From Pseudomicrostroma phylloplanum (lineage: Eukaryota; Basidiomycota; Exobasidiomycetes; Microstromatales): 64,000 bases of DNA. Both the position numbers and the translations under genes were made by a program. Shown here one piece after another: positions 43,601 through 55,232 of the stretch. The stretch covers positions 503,579-567,578 of the forward strand of contig BCHS01000001.1 in NCBI GenBank assembly GCA_039545275.1, in the 5' to 3' direction. A model generated the notes under the pieces. It ran no database searches. It worked only from the letters and a program-made list of their open reading frames with translations, and was not told the origin of the DNA. The stretch's first letter is position 1. Every line of letters starts with the position of its first letter.

Positions 43601-46600
43601 GAGAAGTCCGAGAATCGATCTCGACTCCGACAGGCGGAGTGCTGTCGAACCCGGCCGATCCACCATTGGCCGGCTCCTGTGCTATATCTCGCCACTGCAA
43701 AGGGACCCGACGGTGAACGATACCAATCCACTGTGGTTTGCCACGAGCTTCGTCGAGGTGGAACGTTGTGCGAAGGACATCCAAATTGGAGACGACGTGC
43801 TGCCATGCTTCTTCAAGGCGTTGCAGGTCCACACCATCGCGAAGTTGCAGGCGGTGAGCTTGCCGGTACGCTGACTGAGTGGAGCCTTGCGAGACGGTCA
43901 ACATGCCCGCTTGGAGCGGCGTACACTCGTAAGCGGCCTCAAAAGCATCACCGGCCATGAGAGAGTGGAACAGGTGAGAGTAATCAGGAAGACTCTCTTC
44001 GCCAGAGGCCTGCTCTGGCTGGTCGTCGTCATCGTGCTTGCCGTTTACTTGAGTGTGATCCGACGCGTCGCCATTGACGACGGGTGGCTCCTCGCCGTTA
44101 GGAACGGTATGCTCCGATTCGGTACCACATAGCTTGTCCAAGCTGCCGCTCTCCATGATCTTGGCAGCATCAATTCCTTTGAATCCCGCTTTCCGCAACT
44201 CTCTGGAGTAGCGGATAGCAAGGATAGAGTCGAGGCCCATGCGGTAGAAGCTAGTGTAAGGCGTCACCTCGTCGGGGTTGACGTCTTTGACAATGTTGAG
44301 AAGGACGTCCAGCGCCCTTCGCTCATCGTTGCTGAGGCCACGGTCTGGCTGAAACGGCGGTTGGGGACCCGATGCATCAGCGGATCCCTCGGGCACTCCC
44401 AGATCTTCCAAAGTAGCCTCGGGCGCCTCTTCAGCAAGAATCAGAAGCAAATGAAGCTGTGCCGCAATGGTCTCCGCTTCAGCCGTCTTGATGTTCTTCT
44501 TAGAATAGGCCAGATTAGCCGCCAGACATGCGCCGACCTCATTTACTTCCAGCACAAGTGGGTAATCGATGCGCGGCTCTGAGTCATCGCCCGACTCCTG
44601 TAGGGCCTCGTAGGGCTTGTCTTTCTGCTGTCCATCTGCTGTCGCCGTCTGTCCATTATAAGCATACAAGACCTCAAACAGACCACCGCGGCCAAGTGCA
44701 TTTTGTATCAGACGCAGAGATGTGTGCTCCCAATCCATGGTGGAAGCAGAAGAGGCTTTGGCAGCCCGTACTACAGTCGCCAAGGTGTGATGTTCGACAC
44801 CAGGGGTGCGGAGCTGGTGTCGCACGGGCACAGTCGCAACGGTTGGCAATCTGCTCTCGCTGGAACCTTCGACGTCGCCAGCAGAGCGCCCGTTGACGAC
44901 GTGGCCGATCACCACATCAGAGCCAGAAGTGGTACGAGCCAAGATCACTGTCAAACATGCTTGAATGAGTCCAGATAGCGTGGTACCGTACGGACTGCTT
45001 CGAGCAACTTTGCGAAGCCTTGCAGCAGTCTGCTCGTCCCAGTGTAGCTTGACTCTGCCTGCTCCGGTTTCCCGACCATTGATCCGTGAGTTGAGTGGGC
45101 GGTGTGGTGCAATGTAGCCATCAAAGTACTCGGTCCAAAAGGCCTTCGCACTGGGACCTCGGCATCGAGCAGCAAAAGACAGCACATCGTTATCGTAAGA
45201 ATTATTCGCGCGGCGGATACCGCCGCAAGACTCCCCATAGACATCCCGTAGCAGCAGTGGCATTGTTTGCCCGTCGTAGATAGAGTGATGAATAGCAATC
45301 TGGGCTATGCCTGTAGTTGGAGAGACCGAGACTCGTAGAGGAGGACAGGCGGCGACATGCTCCACGATACCTGCAGCAACATGATGCTGGTCATTGACCT
45401 CTTCTAGAGTGATCAGTCCTGCCAGCTGCGGAGCCTCAGCCCGCGATATCGTCTGAACAGTAGGACCATCCGAGGTTTCTACGAGGCATGTTCTCAATAC
45501 TGGTTCGACCTTGATAAGATTCTGCCACCGCTCGACGACTTCTTGTGGTGAAACACCTGCCTTCGGAGCAATGGTGAGGTGATCCACATACGGCAAGGCT
45601 GAACCCTCCTCTTGCCTTTGCCGAGCCAAAGTGGACAGCGCCAACAATGACTCCTGTAGTGGCAGAGCGGGCCTGATCCACTCAATCTGTGCTAGCTGCT
45701 CCTCACGCAGCACAGCTGCTAGACTGTTCCGAGCTGCAGTGTCGAAAGCCTGGGGATCGTATGCCTCTGCCGATGCATCTTCTTCGCTGCTGGCCTTCTT
45801 GCTATCTTTGAGCTTGGCCAGTGCCTCGAGAGTGTCTGACTTCCGGATGTCGCCGACAGTAGCAGTGATCTCAATCGGTGACCCTCGTAGTCTGGTCGGT
45901 AGGCCGAGAGCAGAAAGACTGTCAAGACCCAGCTCGAAGATGCTGGTCGAGGGTCGCGCCCACTTTGACGATTCTTGGACATCAGAACCAGACAAGGAAC
46001 AGATCACCGTAAGTATGTTGGCCTCGAGAGGGCTGAGGGAGGTGCGTGCTTCCTCGCTAGGTTTGCCGGCAGCGCGATTGCGGCTATCGGAGAGGAGCTC
46101 ATCTATGGGTGTGTCCATTAGGGCTTGCTTGATCTTCTTGCCGTCTACTTTGCCAGAGGCTAACTTCGGTAGGCGCTCTACAAGAACGACAGTGGGCACC
46201 ATGAAGCTCGGCAGCTTGCTTGTGAGCGTCGTTGAGATGGCTTCCTTTGTATCAGTGTCCTCGATCAATGCCAGCGACGAGTCACTCTCCCCGCCACATT
46301 CGACCAGGCTGAACAGTCGAGCAGATGGCAGAGCAGGGTGGTTGACGTACACCGTCAGAGCATTCTGCCCCGACAGCGTCTGCCCTCGAACTTCAGCAGC
46401 AGCGGTGCGCACCGCCACATTGACCTCGCCGAGCTCCAGACGCTGGCCCCTGATCTTGATCTGCTCGTCGGCTCGACCGAGGAAGGCGAGACTGCCGTCA
46501 GCGAGCATCTGCACGACGTCACCCGTGCGATATATTCTCAGCGACTGGCCCTCCGGGGCTTGTGGATCGACGAGGCGTTGGGGAATGGTCGCGAAGCCGC

Positions 46601-48788
46601 CCTTGGGGGCGGTTTCTCCTATATAGCCGCCATGGGCAACCAAGTCCCCAGCGAAGCAGAGCTCTCCGGCCTGACTCTTCCACGCCAAAGTGTCGGTGCC
46701 GGGAAGTAAGACTATGGCAGTCGTGTCACCGATGGGATAGCCGATGTTCCCTGATGTGGAGGAAGTCGTGATGACAGCAGCGGTACATCCAATTGTAACC
46801 TCTGTTGGACCGTAAAGGTTGACAACCGTTCGTCCGTCTTCTCCGCCGCAATGAGATGCCCACTCGTCAAGAATGAATGGGGTGATCTTCTCTCCTCCTA
46901 CACCGAGAAGGGCAAGCGAAGGGACCTGATCTGGAGTCATACCCGCTTGCTCAACGAGCGAAGGGAGCCCGCCCATGTGCGTGATGTTCAGCAAGTTGAC
47001 CGTCCGGATCATGTCTTCCAGCAGTAAGCTTCTTTCACCCGTTACGGCGGCATAGCCCATTCTCCATGCTGTGAACATTTGCGAGATGTGTGGATCGAAG
47101 GCTCGCGAAGATGAGTTGAGATAGCGTCCTCCGCCATCATCTGTGAGCCTCATCGAACGGGGAGAGTTCGAGTTCAAGATGGCAGCGTAGCCATCGACAA
47201 AGGAAGACAGGTTCGCGCCAGAGACCGAGACTCCCTTGGGCTTGCCCGTAGAGCCAGAGGTGAAGAGGAGGTAGCCGGTCTTGCTCGCAGGCGGCAGAGT
47301 GAGAGGCTCGCTGCGCGTATTAGCCATACCGGCCGGAAGCTCGTCCACAACGATGAGAGTCGGATCCCGTCGCTCTTTTGCAGCCCTCTGTTCCTCAAAT
47401 GTATTCCCTAGACCGGCTGAGACAAAGACAGCAGCGGCCTTTGCATCGGACACGAGCTCTTTCTTGCGCTGAGGTGGCAGATCCTCGGCTATGGGAAGGT
47501 AGACACACCCAGCCTTCATGGTGGCCAATATACAAGCGAAGGCCTCAAGGGTCCGACCCATGCAGAGTGCGACTACGGGCGGAGAAGAGGAGCTCTCCGA
47601 TGGCAGCTTCGTCAGAAGAAGCTCGGCAAGATTGTCCGAAATGGTCTCTAGCTGCGAGTACGTCCAGCTGCGGGTGTGTACCTCTGCTGCATTGTCGTCA
47701 TCCGGGAAAGTGTCGACTAGCTGCTCTACAGCGACTCGATCAGGGCTCTGTAGGGCATAATGCCGAACCCAGTGGCAAGGATGTCTACTACACGATGTTG
47801 ACATGCTTTCGTGCAGGTATTTGGGTCCGTGGACGGAGAGCAAAGAGAGGGCCCGGGTGCGAGAAGCAGTAAGGCTGGCCGAGGGCGCCTTAGCGCTGGA
47901 TGCTGAAGCGCCAGTCTGTATTAGCATATCTAGCTGTTCTTCGATCTGATCAGCGAACAGGTTTAGCTGTGCTTGAGACATGAAGCTCTTGGCAGCAGAT
48001 AATCTGAATCTCGTCGGAAGCCCGGCCTGGTCAATGAAGGCCTGAAGAGTCAATGGGGCGTCAGCGGTGAGGTCTGACCCGTCCGTGGCTGGGCTGCTGG
48101 CTGCTTCTTCGTGCGTTTCGTCGTCTTCGTGTACTGAGAAAGAGGCTGAGTATAGCGGCTGCTCTTCGGGCCAACTCAGCCCTTTCCGAATCTCTTCGTC
48201 GGAACTCTTTGGCAGCGTGGGGCCAGCAAGGGCCTTCCACTGCCCTGCGAGGTCCTCCAGTAGCGCAGATACAGAACGATCACCATATGGGCCTGCGCCA
48301 GCCTCTCGCTCGTCTTTTGTTGGTCGGCCAGCATCGACGAAGAAGGGCGTTGCGACAGACGGGGAAGGAGAGCGGCCGTTTGCGTGGCCTTTGCCTTGCT
48401 CTTGTTCCGAAAGCTTGGCTGCGATCAGGACAGTCCCTTGTTCCAGGTAATCTGCGAGTAGGCAGCCGAGAGCTACTTGAAGGATGATGGCTGCCGAGGG
48501 AAGGCCATAGCTACTGGCAAGATCCTGTAGAGCTCTTTGATCAGCATGAAGTGGTCTCTCTATCGAGTGAGCTCCCGAGAGCTCGAGGGTATTCTTGCTT
48601 CGGGTGTTGCTCAGATCGGGCAAGGACCACGCAGCACATCGTGGAGCGTGGCGAGTCAGAAGATCCTGCCAGTACTGGTTCTGCTCGGCCCCGGCTCCGT
48701 TGGTGCTGGCACTGGTCTCGGTGGCACTTGCTGCCGCATGGTCAGGTAGGCGGAGTCCGCAGAGCTTCTGGAACCTCTCGGAAGACAT
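40620..48788 (-). CDS. single-A-domain NRPS, hydroxamate siderophore synthetase type
   Basis: Intronless, 2722 residues. Domain order: N-terminal condensation-like remnant (about 30-300), adenylation (330-890: [39 protein letters not shown]), carrier T1 (LGLDSLSAL, Ser about 956), C1 (HHSIYDG, about 1167), T2 (MGLDSILAI, Ser about 1517-1521), C2 (HHALYDG, about 1736), T3 (VGIDSITAI, Ser about 2107) and C3 (IHAMYDA, about 2335). One A domain with three T-C pairs is the layout of basidiomycete Fso1 and CsNPS2 enzymes, which build trimers of N5-acyl-N5-hydroxyornithine (basidioferrin type). Iterative loading by the single A domain is therefore expected. The product here is inference, and no ornithine N-hydroxylase lies in the window. 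The neighbouring divergent ABCC transporter supports a secondary-metabolite locus. Confidence 0.88.
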   Translation of the reverse strand: MSSERFQKLCGLRLPDHAAASATETSASTNGAGAEQNQYWQDLLTRHAPRCAAWSLPDLSNTRSKNTLELSGAHSIERPLHADQRALQDLASSYGLPSAAIILQVALGCLLADYLEQGTVLIAAKLSEQEQGKGHANGRSPSPSVATPFFVDAGRPTKDEREAGAGPYGDRSVSALLEDLAGQWKALAGPTLPKSSDEEIRKGLSWPEEQPLYSASFSVHEDDETHEEAASSPATDGSDLTADAPLTLQAFIDQAGLPTRFRLSAAKSFMSQAQLNLFADQIEEQLDMLIQTGASASSAKAPSASLTASRTRALSLLSVHGPKYLHESMSTSCSRHPCHWVRHYALQSPDRVAVEQLVDTFPDDDNAAEVHTRSWTYSQLETISDNLAELLLTKLPSESSSSPPVVALCMGRTLEAFACILATMKAGCVYLPIAEDLPPQRKKELVSDAKAAAVFVSAGLGNTFEEQRAAKERRDPTLIVVDELPAGMANTRSEPLTLPPASKTGYLLFTSGSTGKPKGVSVSGANLSSFVDGYAAILNSNSPRSMRLTDDGGGRYLNSSSRAFDPHISQMFTAWRMGYAAVTGERSLLLEDMIRTVNLLNITHMGGLPSLVEQAGMTPDQVPSLALLGVGGEKITPFILDEWASHCGGEDGRTVVNLYGPTEVTIGCTAAVITTSSTSGNIGYPIGDTTAIVLLPGTDTLAWKSQAGELCFAGDLVAHGGYIGETAPKGGFATIPQRLVDPQAPEGQSLRIYRTGDVVQMLADGSLAFLGRADEQIKIRGQRLELGEVNVAVRTAAAEVRGQTLSGQNALTVYVNHPALPSARLFSLVECGGESDSSLALIEDTDTKEAISTTLTSKLPSFMVPTVVLVERLPKLASGKVDGKKIKQALMDTPIDELLSDSRNRAAGKPSEEARTSLSPLEANILTVICSLSGSDVQESSKWARPSTSIFELGLDSLSALGLPTRLRGSPIEITATVGDIRKSDTLEALAKLKDSKKASSEEDASAEAYDPQAFDTAARNSLAAVLREEQLAQIEWIRPALPLQESLLALSTLARQRQEEGSALPYVDHLTIAPKAGVSPQEVVERWQNLIKVEPVLRTCLVETSDGPTVQTISRAEAPQLAGLITLEEVNDQHHVAAGIVEHVAACPPLRVSVSPTTGIAQIAIHHSIYDGQTMPLLLRDVYGESCGGIRRANNSYDNDVLSFAARCRGPSAKAFWTEYFDGYIAPHRPLNSRINGRETGAGRVKLHWDEQTAARLRKVARSSPYGTTLSGLIQACLTVILARTTSGSDVVIGHVVNGRSAGDVEGSSESRLPTVATVPVRHQLRTPGVEHHTLATVVRAAKASSASTMDWEHTSLRLIQNALGRGGLFEVLYAYNGQTATADGQQKDKPYEALQESGDDSEPRIDYPLVLEVNEVGACLAANLAYSKKNIKTAEAETIAAQLHLLLILAEEAPEATLEDLGVPEGSADASGPQPPFQPDRGLSNDERRALDVLLNIVKDVNPDEVTPYTSFYRMGLDSILAIRYSRELRKAGFKGIDAAKIMESGSLDKLCGTESEHTVPNGEEPPVVNGDASDHTQVNGKHDDDDQPEQASGEESLPDYSHLFHSLMAGDAFEAAYECTPLQAGMLTVSQGSTQSAYRQAHRLQLRDGVDLQRLEEAWQHVVSNLDVLRTTFHLDEARGKPQWIGIVHRRVPLQWRDIAQEPANGGSAGFDSTPPVGVEIDSRTSLATFHLHHALYDGASLPLIFSQLRKRYRHNSSTASTTPFYAAARQISTHREAHEDYWASSLREYSYAPLAQARAQDTARRRWRASSHIDFSITAACRALGVTPHAICVFAYAKVLAATVLRRRDVAFGHVLDGRGRQVLEGDPDDDAMPIIGPLFNTVARRVAFRDLLETNQDAVQRVQSSIDEGMARQSASLGEVVKQWRAQEGRSDGSLTTRLFDCLFVFHKIPTSQASAEDEKLWDVSLHGQEEDDLDTGEDEYELNVSFVEQTDGRLDIYANASNAAVASSSHLKNVVEEIAQVMQEALLQPQAIVATRPDRFYALTLTSTPSSGSQVGIGSTRTELTADEASFCDVLARVINNISKPDWRRPSTNVVEVGIDSITAIRLASECRKQGGILKAVNVLTILRAQTVEGIVDAATKKGSTKSSEPSAAEVNGVASSLDVEELKSQAAELLSKGGPIGLEDIEDVCDILPGQAHNLDNWYATGKRFWEAPWVYSVEDGAVSEQRLRTAWRKLRERHSILRSTFVALPSNDEAKGRTAQVTLKRSSPVLQDLNWSVRSVSSDEDVMAATSSVVDHFTANPSSLFTPDAHLTLIQGPTKSVIVIVLIHAMYDAVSMPMIIRELRELYDDDSSVALQGTVEFAPMARQIASHRSSEQEKKWWTSQLASAECTLLGEGGKQGRATALGRQVFCHLPTAVAQLSALEERVAKRVGQGVNLSHVVMLAYARLLARRLTGHSGDSGSKSSQDARAPTFGFYSAARAGVADYCPEAANAPVPLLNVLPLSLRVAASSPAGKSIAEQLRAIKQHLVERTEWEQSSLRDVVQWCGRGTPLFDCFLNLLWHGSGSNGQTQIRAGADGPEAAQGSEQTNGSTGSPRLRLKHMKLPAAAAYNKSDHVHPLSSRSSESGPAGEPTSTLGLTHDTSYLAPEKLYVDVRRKPDEDCLGFGLKADVGFFSAQSEGEGGSGDGDVERAQREVEALAKDLAREVQRICEDL

Positions 48789-49950
48789 CGGCTGCAGTGG
48801 AGGATCCGCTTCTATGGGAGCGTCCGAAAACGTAGAGCTCTCCTTGATGATATTGTCTGATGATGATGAGCGACCTCAAAAGTGTTTTCGTCCCTTTCCG
48901 CCCTTCGTCTTCCGAGGGCAGTGGAGGCCCAGAGGGTCCTCTCGTCTTTGCAAGGAGAACGCGGGGGTGACACACCTGTCACCGGAAAAGCGGAAGAAGT
49001 CGAAGTCGAAGGCGCCCCGGTGAATTCGATCTCCGTCAATCGCCTAAGACGCACGCACGGCCGAGGAGCAGGCCACGGCAGCGCAGCCCTACAGCCCCTG
49101 GTCGCGTATCCTCCGATCGCTCCACCACGACCATGGGCGAGCCGAAGTGATCAAGTAAGCGACAGCACTACCACTGGATACTCCACCTGGCTCAGGCTCT
49201 GGGTAGTACCGGCGGCAATTGCTCCGTCGGCATAGCACATTCACCGGATGGCATTGGTCAGCCGCAAGAGCCATGTGCGCGGTGCCTGCTTCGGCCGACA
49301 ACGGCAGGGGAGGCGTCCAGCTTCCTACGGTCTGGCTTTCAGCAGGTCGCGCGTGTCTGCCTTCTTCACTGTCCGTTTAATCAGATTAAGTGTGATGCTC
49401 TTATGCCTCTGCTGTGGTGCCTCTGCTCGGCGACCCGCTGCTCCTTGCCGCGCCGGCGGCCGAAGGCGGAGTGAATTTTTGTCCCTGGCACTTGCCGCTG
49501 AGGAAAGCTGTCGGGGTCTCGGAACCCCTGACGCAGTGCTGCATTCTCAAATCGGTACCATCGAGTCCCCTCGTCGCCCTTTCCTGGATTTTCCCTGCTT
49601 CTGTCCCACTTCCGCTGACGCACCCGACCCCGAGTGACACCCAGGCAGCTTCTGGCAGCCGCCCTTGTTCCTTATGCGAACATTTTCGTCCCAACCCGCA
49701 AGGTGATGCGCTAAGAGGTCTCCCTGCACCCCAAGACCTATCCTTCCCTCCATCACTCGATGAGTCCTCACTTCGTTCTCAAATTAGCATAGGCAGCGGT
49801 GGTTGCCTCCGGCTAGCTACTTTCCTTTTCCTAGGCGTCACCTTCTGCCTCCTACCGCCACCAATACTGGTACTTGCATTCTTTGCTCCGTCTTCACCAA
49901 CGAACGTCCTCCTCGTCTGTCCATTGCATTAAGTCCATCCATCACCGGCG
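48789..49950. promoter_or_regulatory. divergent promoter region, NRPS/ABCC transporter
   Basis: Gap of 1162 bases between divergent starts. Only this region can co-regulate the pair. I looked for the GATA-type iron repressor site (ATCWGATAA or HGATAR) and found no convincing copy. A TTAATCAGATTAAG imperfect palindrome lies at 49378-49391. Small overlapping open frames (for example 49414-49932 plus) have no recognisable similarity. Confidence 0.45.
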
Positions 49951-52900
49951 ATGGCTACCTTCGCCCGGGCAGGTGCAGGAGACTCGCCTGATCGATACCC
50001 GGTCAGGAAATGGTACCGCAAAGTGCCCTTCGTCGGTACCGAGCCAATCGATGATCCAGTCTGCGAGCCCACGTCTGCCCCGGAGAAGCAGGATGGCTCT
50101 TCCACTGCATCCACCTCGCAGCTTCCTCCGTTTCCAGAGATGGATGCCAGCTGGTACTCCTTGGCTACCTTCTCGTGGCTGCATCGCGTCCTTAGAATTG
50201 GCTACACTCGCCCACTGAATGCCGAAGAGCTATATGCGATGCCTGCGCATCGCAGCTCAAAGGAGTATGCACAGCGCCTGGAGGAGGCATGGAGGAGGCG
50301 CAGTGATATTGCAGCAGCAGAGACCGCCCGGCGGAAGAGCCAGCCAAACAAGAAGCGGCGGTCACTTTCCTCGCACTTGATGAGCCTCGTCAACTTCAGG
50401 AAGGCATCGAAGCGGGAAGACGACGAGGTCAAGCCGTCCCTGATGTGGTCGCTCAACGATGTCATCTTCTCGTGGTTCTGGGTCGGCGGGCTGATGAAGC
50501 TCGTGGGCGATCTAGCCCTCATCACCTCTCCACTCTTAGTGCGGTCTATCATCGATACTCTATCCGAGGAGGGCTCATACGCACAGAAGAGAGGATTCGG
50601 ACTCTCTGCCGGCCTCTTCGTTCTCCTCACAGTGTCCGTCTTCGGCAACGTACACGGCTTCTACAGATCTTACTCAACTGGAATCGCTCTGCGTGCCGCC
50701 TTGATCCACACTGTCTACCTTCGGGGCACTAAGCTCAGCGAGAGGGCCAGACTCACCGGACTCGGTGTGGGAAAGATGATGTCGCTCATCTCAGCAGATG
50801 CCAGCCGAATCGACTTCTGCTGTGGCTACTTTCACATGGCCTGGACCAGCATGGTACAGATCGTCGTCTGTCTGGGTCTCATGATCTATTCATTGAGCTA
50901 CAGTGCTCTGCCTGGCTTTGCCCTGGTGGCAGTCATGTATCCGCTGCAGAACGTCATGGTGAAGAAGCTGTTTGCTCTGAGGAAGCGCTCGATGCCTTTC
51001 ACAGATGCCAGAATTAAGGCCGTTGTCGAGACTGTGGCTAGCGTCCGGCTCATCAAGACCTACGCATGGGAGTCTCCCATGCTGAGCAAGATTGGCAAGT
51101 TCCGGGCTTCAGAAATGTCGATTTTGAGAAAGCGATTGCTTTTACGCTCTCTCAACACTGCAATCTCTTTCACAATTCCCACGCTAGCAGCCGTAGTCAG
51201 CTTCGTCTGCTACGTCGGGGTCGGAAACAACCTAGACTCAGGCGTCATCTTCTCCTCTCTTACCTTCTTCCTGCTGCTCCGGACACCGCTGCAAATGCTG
51301 CCTGTGTGTCTGAGCGCTATCGCAGATGCCGGGGCCGCTCTGGAGCGCCTCAGCGACTTTATGCAGGCTGAGCTACGAGGGCCCGATCCGCCCATTGACC
51401 ACGAGATGGTCGAGGCAGTGAGCGTGAGACACGCAGCTTTCCTGCACCACGACGACACGGTAGAGACCTCTGTTGCAGCCGATGGCTCCGAGAAGGCCGG
51501 TGGTCTGCCGTCCAATGTGCGTCTTCGGATCGATGAGTTGACTGTTCAGAGGGGTTCTCTGGTCGTCGTAGTTGGCGGCGTTGGATCTGGCAAGTCTTCA
51601 CTACTCAGGGCTCTGCTGGGTGATATGCAAGAAGTCTCACCAGCAGGTCCAGGCGATCTTCGCTTAGGTGGAGATGTCGCATATTGCCCACAATCAGCAT
51701 GGCTCCTCAGCGCCACGGTGCGCGAGAACATCGTCTTCGGTCGAGCATTCGACGAGACGCGATATCAGGATACCATCCGCAAGTGCTGCCTTGCCAGCGA
51801 CTTTGCCATGCTGGTCGATGGTGATATGACCGTCGTCGGAGAGAAGGGAGTCAGTCTCTCTGGAGGTCAGAAGCAGCGAATCTCGCTGGCACGAGCAGTC
51901 TACTCGGGCGAGGAAAGGCCTCTGCGCTTCCTCGACGACTGCTTCTCCGCACTGGACGCCCATGTCGGCGCTGAAGTCTTCAAGAATGTCATTCTCGACG
52001 AGACTCAGAGGAGTAGGAAGGGCGGCAATGCACGGCCAGCCATCACACACGTGCTGGTGACCCATGCATTGGCCTTTGTGCGCCACGCCGACCATGTCGT
52101 CTACCTTGAGTCAGGCGCCATCAGGGAGCAAGGCGGGTACAAGGAGCTTATGGCTCTTGATGGCCCCTTTGCGAGGCTCATGAAGACCGGGCTCAAGCAA
52201 AGCGAAGAGGAGCAAGAAGAGGACGAGGAGATACCTGGGGTGACTGAAAAGGACAGCCAAGCGGAGTCGAAAGAGAAGAAGCCTGACCAATCTGCTTCGG
52301 AGGGGCCCGCAGCTCCCGCTAAGCAGCCACGGGAGCTGATGCAAAAGGAGGAGCGCCTTCTGGGTTCGGTCACCTGGCGGACATACCTCGACTACATCCT
52401 TCTTGGCAACGCACCTCTCACTGCACCTCTGTTCATTGCTTCCATCGTCATGTACCAAGCAGCGACCATCCTCAGTCCTCTCTGGCTGAGTTGGTGGGAA
52501 GACGACAAGTATCCACAGCTCTCGACAGGGGTCTATATGGGCGTCTATGCTGCTCTGGGTATCGGACAATCCCTAGGACTTTTCTGCATGAGCGCGTCTT
52601 TTGCACTCTTTGCCTACTACACGTCTTATCACCTGCATGCTCGGGCAAGCAAAACCGTCCTTTACGCTCCACTCTCCTTCTTCGACACGACACCGCAAGG
52701 TCGAATCACTCATCGCTTCTCGAAGGACATTGATGCTGTGGACAACGTAGTCGGAGAAACTCTGCGTCTATTCATCTCGACGACGGTCCAGGCTCTGGGT
52801 TCCGTCATCCTAGTCACCATCATCCTGCCATACTTCCTTGCCATTGCGGCCGTCGTGGTGATTTGCTACGTTTGGGTAGGAATGTACTACCGACCTGCTG

Positions 52901-54435
52901 CCAGAGAGCTCAGGAGGCTCAACAATGTCCTGCGGTCCAAGATCTATGAGCACTTCTCTGAGTCCTTGACGGGCATCAGCACAGTGCGAGCTTACGGAGC
53001 CTTGGCGAGCTTCCGAGAGGACAATGCCAGGCGCATCGATTCGGAGAACCGTGCCTACTGGCTCTCGATCGCGTGCCAACGTTGGATGAACCTGCGTCTC
53101 GACTTCATGGGAGCTACACTTTGCTTTGCTGTGGCTTTGCTTGTGGTTGGTCTGCGTGGAACCATCTCCTCTTCCAGCGGCGGAGTCGTCTTGTCGTACA
53201 TGGTCACTGTGCAGTCCGTCTTTGGGCAGATGATCCGTCAGTCGGCCGAGATTGAGAACAACATGAACTCCGTTGAGCGTCTACTCCACTATACGAGGGA
53301 GCTGCCACAGGAGGCAGGTCACGAGCTCAAAAGCGACAAGGAACTCGAGAAGAGTATGTGGCCTCAAGAAGGCAGGGTGAAGTTTAATGCACTCACTGCC
53401 TCTCACAGGCCTGAGCTGCCGCCTGCTCTACGAGGAGTCGAACTAGACATTCATTCCGGCCAACGTATCGGTGTGGTTGGCAGGACTGGTGCTGGTAAGT
53501 CGACACTCCTCTCTGCTCTGCTCCGTCTCATGGAGCCATCATCAGGCAGCGTCTCGATCGACGGCGTCGACATCTCTACCATTGGCCTCAATCTGCTTCG
53601 ACGCAAGATCTCCGTCATCTCACAGGACGCTGTCCTGTTTGCTGGAACATTGCGATACAATCTAGATCCCTTCCAGGAGCACGATGACGTCGACCTTTGG
53701 CGGGCGATGAAGCAAGCTAGGCTCGTCGGAGACGGCGAGGGCTCGACGAGCTACGAGAGTCAGAGCACGGACAGCAGAACGGTTGGAGAGACCGAAGGAG
53801 CAGATGCTGCACCTGCTGCCAAGTCTGCTGCGACGATCAAGAGTATCCCCATCACAGCGCCGCCATCTCAAGATACTAACGCCGTCGCAGCGAAAGCTGC
53901 TGTCAAGGAAGAGCCACAGAGCAAGAACGTCAGCCGCCCCCTGCATCTGGATATGGAGATCTCAGCCGATGGATCCAACCTCTCGCAGGGACAGCGCTCC
54001 CTGGTGAGCATTGCACGTGCGCTGGTCAAGCAGTCGCGCATCGTCATCCTAGACGAGGCGACTGCCTCGGTAGATGTGCACACGGACAGCCAGATCCAGG
54101 TCATGTTGCAAGAGGTGCTCAGGGGATGCACATTCATCACCGTCGCCCATCGACTGGACACCATCGTTGGCGGGAGCGACCTGGTCGTCGTCATGGACCA
54201 GGGCCGTGTGGCCGAGGTGGACGGGGTGGAGGCACTCTACCTCAAGGGTCAGAATGCCGAGCAGACATTGGCGCAGGATGGGGAGGAGACGGCTCCGAAG
54301 GATGCGACGGGTCTCTTTAGACGGTTGTGCGAGAGCGCGGGGATCACCCTCGAGGATATCCGAAAGTCGAGGGAGACGTACATGGAGAGGGAGAAGCGGC
54401 TCAACGAGGCTCAAGCACGGGCTGGGAGCACGTGA
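49951..54435 (+). CDS. ABCC-family (Yor1/MRP-like) full ABC transporter
   Basis: Intronless, 1494 residues, layout TMD1-NBD1-TMD2-NBD2 without the extra N-terminal TMD0, as in the Yor1-like branch. The start is the ATG at 49951 (MATFARAGAGDSPDRYPVRK). MDASWYSLATFSWLHRVLRI precedes TMD1. NBD1 has Walker A GGVGSGKSSL (about 543), signature LSGGQKQRI (about 637) and FLDDCFSALDAHVG. NBD2 has Walker A GRTGAGKST (about 1176), signature LSQGQRSL (about 1344) and VILDEATASVDVHT. In NBD1 the residue after Walker B is Asp rather than Glu, as is common in ABCC proteins with one degenerate catalytic site. An insert of about 80 residues rich in Ala/Ser/Glu sits inside NBD2. Export of the NRPS product, or of drugs and conjugates, is plausible and inferred from position. 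Confidence 0.92.
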   Translation: MATFARAGAGDSPDRYPVRKWYRKVPFVGTEPIDDPVCEPTSAPEKQDGSSTASTSQLPPFPEMDASWYSLATFSWLHRVLRIGYTRPLNAEELYAMPAHRSSKEYAQRLEEAWRRRSDIAAAETARRKSQPNKKRRSLSSHLMSLVNFRKASKREDDEVKPSLMWSLNDVIFSWFWVGGLMKLVGDLALITSPLLVRSIIDTLSEEGSYAQKRGFGLSAGLFVLLTVSVFGNVHGFYRSYSTGIALRAALIHTVYLRGTKLSERARLTGLGVGKMMSLISADASRIDFCCGYFHMAWTSMVQIVVCLGLMIYSLSYSALPGFALVAVMYPLQNVMVKKLFALRKRSMPFTDARIKAVVETVASVRLIKTYAWESPMLSKIGKFRASEMSILRKRLLLRSLNTAISFTIPTLAAVVSFVCYVGVGNNLDSGVIFSSLTFFLLLRTPLQMLPVCLSAIADAGAALERLSDFMQAELRGPDPPIDHEMVEAVSVRHAAFLHHDDTVETSVAADGSEKAGGLPSNVRLRIDELTVQRGSLVVVVGGVGSGKSSLLRALLGDMQEVSPAGPGDLRLGGDVAYCPQSAWLLSATVRENIVFGRAFDETRYQDTIRKCCLASDFAMLVDGDMTVVGEKGVSLSGGQKQRISLARAVYSGEERPLRFLDDCFSALDAHVGAEVFKNVILDETQRSRKGGNARPAITHVLVTHALAFVRHADHVVYLESGAIREQGGYKELMALDGPFARLMKTGLKQSEEEQEEDEEIPGVTEKDSQAESKEKKPDQSASEGPAAPAKQPRELMQKEERLLGSVTWRTYLDYILLGNAPLTAPLFIASIVMYQAATILSPLWLSWWEDDKYPQLSTGVYMGVYAALGIGQSLGLFCMSASFALFAYYTSYHLHARASKTVLYAPLSFFDTTPQGRITHRFSKDIDAVDNVVGETLRLFISTTVQALGSVILVTIILPYFLAIAAVVVICYVWVGMYYRPAARELRRLNNVLRSKIYEHFSESLTGISTVRAYGALASFREDNARRIDSENRAYWLSIACQRWMNLRLDFMGATLCFAVALLVVGLRGTISSSSGGVVLSYMVTVQSVFGQMIRQSAEIENNMNSVERLLHYTRELPQEAGHELKSDKELEKSMWPQEGRVKFNALTASHRPELPPALRGVELDIHSGQRIGVVGRTGAGKSTLLSALLRLMEPSSGSVSIDGVDISTIGLNLLRRKISVISQDAVLFAGTLRYNLDPFQEHDDVDLWRAMKQARLVGDGEGSTSYESQSTDSRTVGETEGADAAPAAKSAATIKSIPITAPPSQDTNAVAAKAAVKEEPQSKNVSRPLHLDMEISADGSNLSQGQRSLVSIARALVKQSRIVILDEATASVDVHTDSQIQVMLQEVLRGCTFITVAHRLDTIVGGSDLVVVMDQGRVAEVDGVEALYLKGQNAEQTLAQDGEETAPKDATGLFRRLCESAGITLEDIRKSRETYMEREKRLNEAQARAGST

Positions 54436-54850
54436 GAGGCGGTCGGAGAGCGAGTACAATACACAAACACATGTACACACTGGTGGAGGGTGGATCCAGT
54501 GCCAAAATTACCCACCCCGTTCCACTCCTTGCTACTATTATTTGTTGATCAGATCATGTTCCACGAGCGAGGCTGCAGTGAGATGCAGTGCCAGTCCCTG
54601 TCCATACGCTCGAGGCACCCGCCCAGAAGTTCTCTCTGGCCAACATCTACCAATTCCCCGCCCCCCAAGGAAGGGTCCTCTTTGCATCAGCAGTGGGGGA
54701 CAGCAGGGCAGGGCGCAAGAAGGCTTCCCCCCGATGCTTCTACCGTGCTTCTTTTGCCCGTTCCCATGGCATTTGCAACTGCGCTTCCATCAGCGCTCGT
54801 GGGCTCGCTGTCTGACTGGGTGAGCTGAAACAACAATCTTTACCGTCGAG

Positions 54851-55036
54851 GCGAGGGTCTCAGAACGCCTTCCGATCGTCTTCTACGCCATCCCAATCCC
54901 GATCGCGATTCCGATCCCGATCCCGAGGTCTTGAAGACCTTGAGGGGGAGGGGGGCCTCTTGCGAGGGTCTCAGTGACCTTCTGGCTCTTGCGAGGGTCT
55001 CAGTACCTTCTGGGGGTTTGCGAAGGTCTCAGTACC
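54851..55036 (+). repeat. four dispersed copies of a GCGAGGGTCTCAGTACC element
   Basis: Copies begin at 54851 (GCGAGGGTCTCAGAACGCC), 54961 (TGCGAGGGTCTCAGTGACC), 54990 (TGCGAGGGTCTCAGTACC) and 55020 (GCGAAGGTCTCAGTACC). The middle two share a longer TTCTGG extension. The core GGGTCTCAGT appears once more at 55611-55620. Spacing is irregular (110, 29 and 30 bases). Confidence 0.7.
54926..54940. repeat. perfect 7-base palindrome AGGTCTT-G-AAGACCT
   Basis: Arms AGGTCTT and AAGACCT flank a single G. It lies directly after the TCCCGA hexamer run and before the GGTCTCAGT repeats. It could be a dimeric factor site or chance. Confidence 0.5.
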
Positions 55037-55211
55037 ATGCGATCTGGGACATGGCCTTTGTGAGCGTAAGAGCAAGCGAAGGACGGAGGACGGAGGGCGG
55101 AGAGCACACCTTTGTGCCTGAAACCCTCGCCTTCACTACTGGCTGGCTGCCCCTACCCTCGCTACCATCGCTACGCTATGATGCCTTTCCGCTCTCCGCC
55201 CCCTCTGGTTC

Positions 55212-55232
55212 GATTCCCATAGATCGGGAATC
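55212..55232. repeat. inverted repeat GATTCCC-7-GGGAATC
   Basis: Perfect 7-base arms with a 7-base loop (ATAGATC). The left arm overlaps a GGTTCGATTCC string that looks like a tRNA T-loop, but no tRNA fold exists around it. Confidence 0.5.

Noticed and set aside
45631..46626. 331-codon plus-strand open frame inside the NRPS gene
   Set aside because: It is the antisense shadow of the adenylation/carrier region. The minus-strand frame is uninterrupted and matches NRPS motifs throughout.
49378..49391. TTAATCAGATTAAG as an iron-repressor (Sre1/Urbs1) site between NRPS and ABCC genes
   Set aside because: It contains GATTA, not the GATAA core that the GATA-type iron repressor needs, so it is only an imperfect palindrome.
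55205..55232. GGTTCGATTCC string resembling a tRNA B box
   Set aside because: The flanks do not form a T stem, there is no A box or acceptor stem at the right distance, and the string is explained by a simple inverted repeat.
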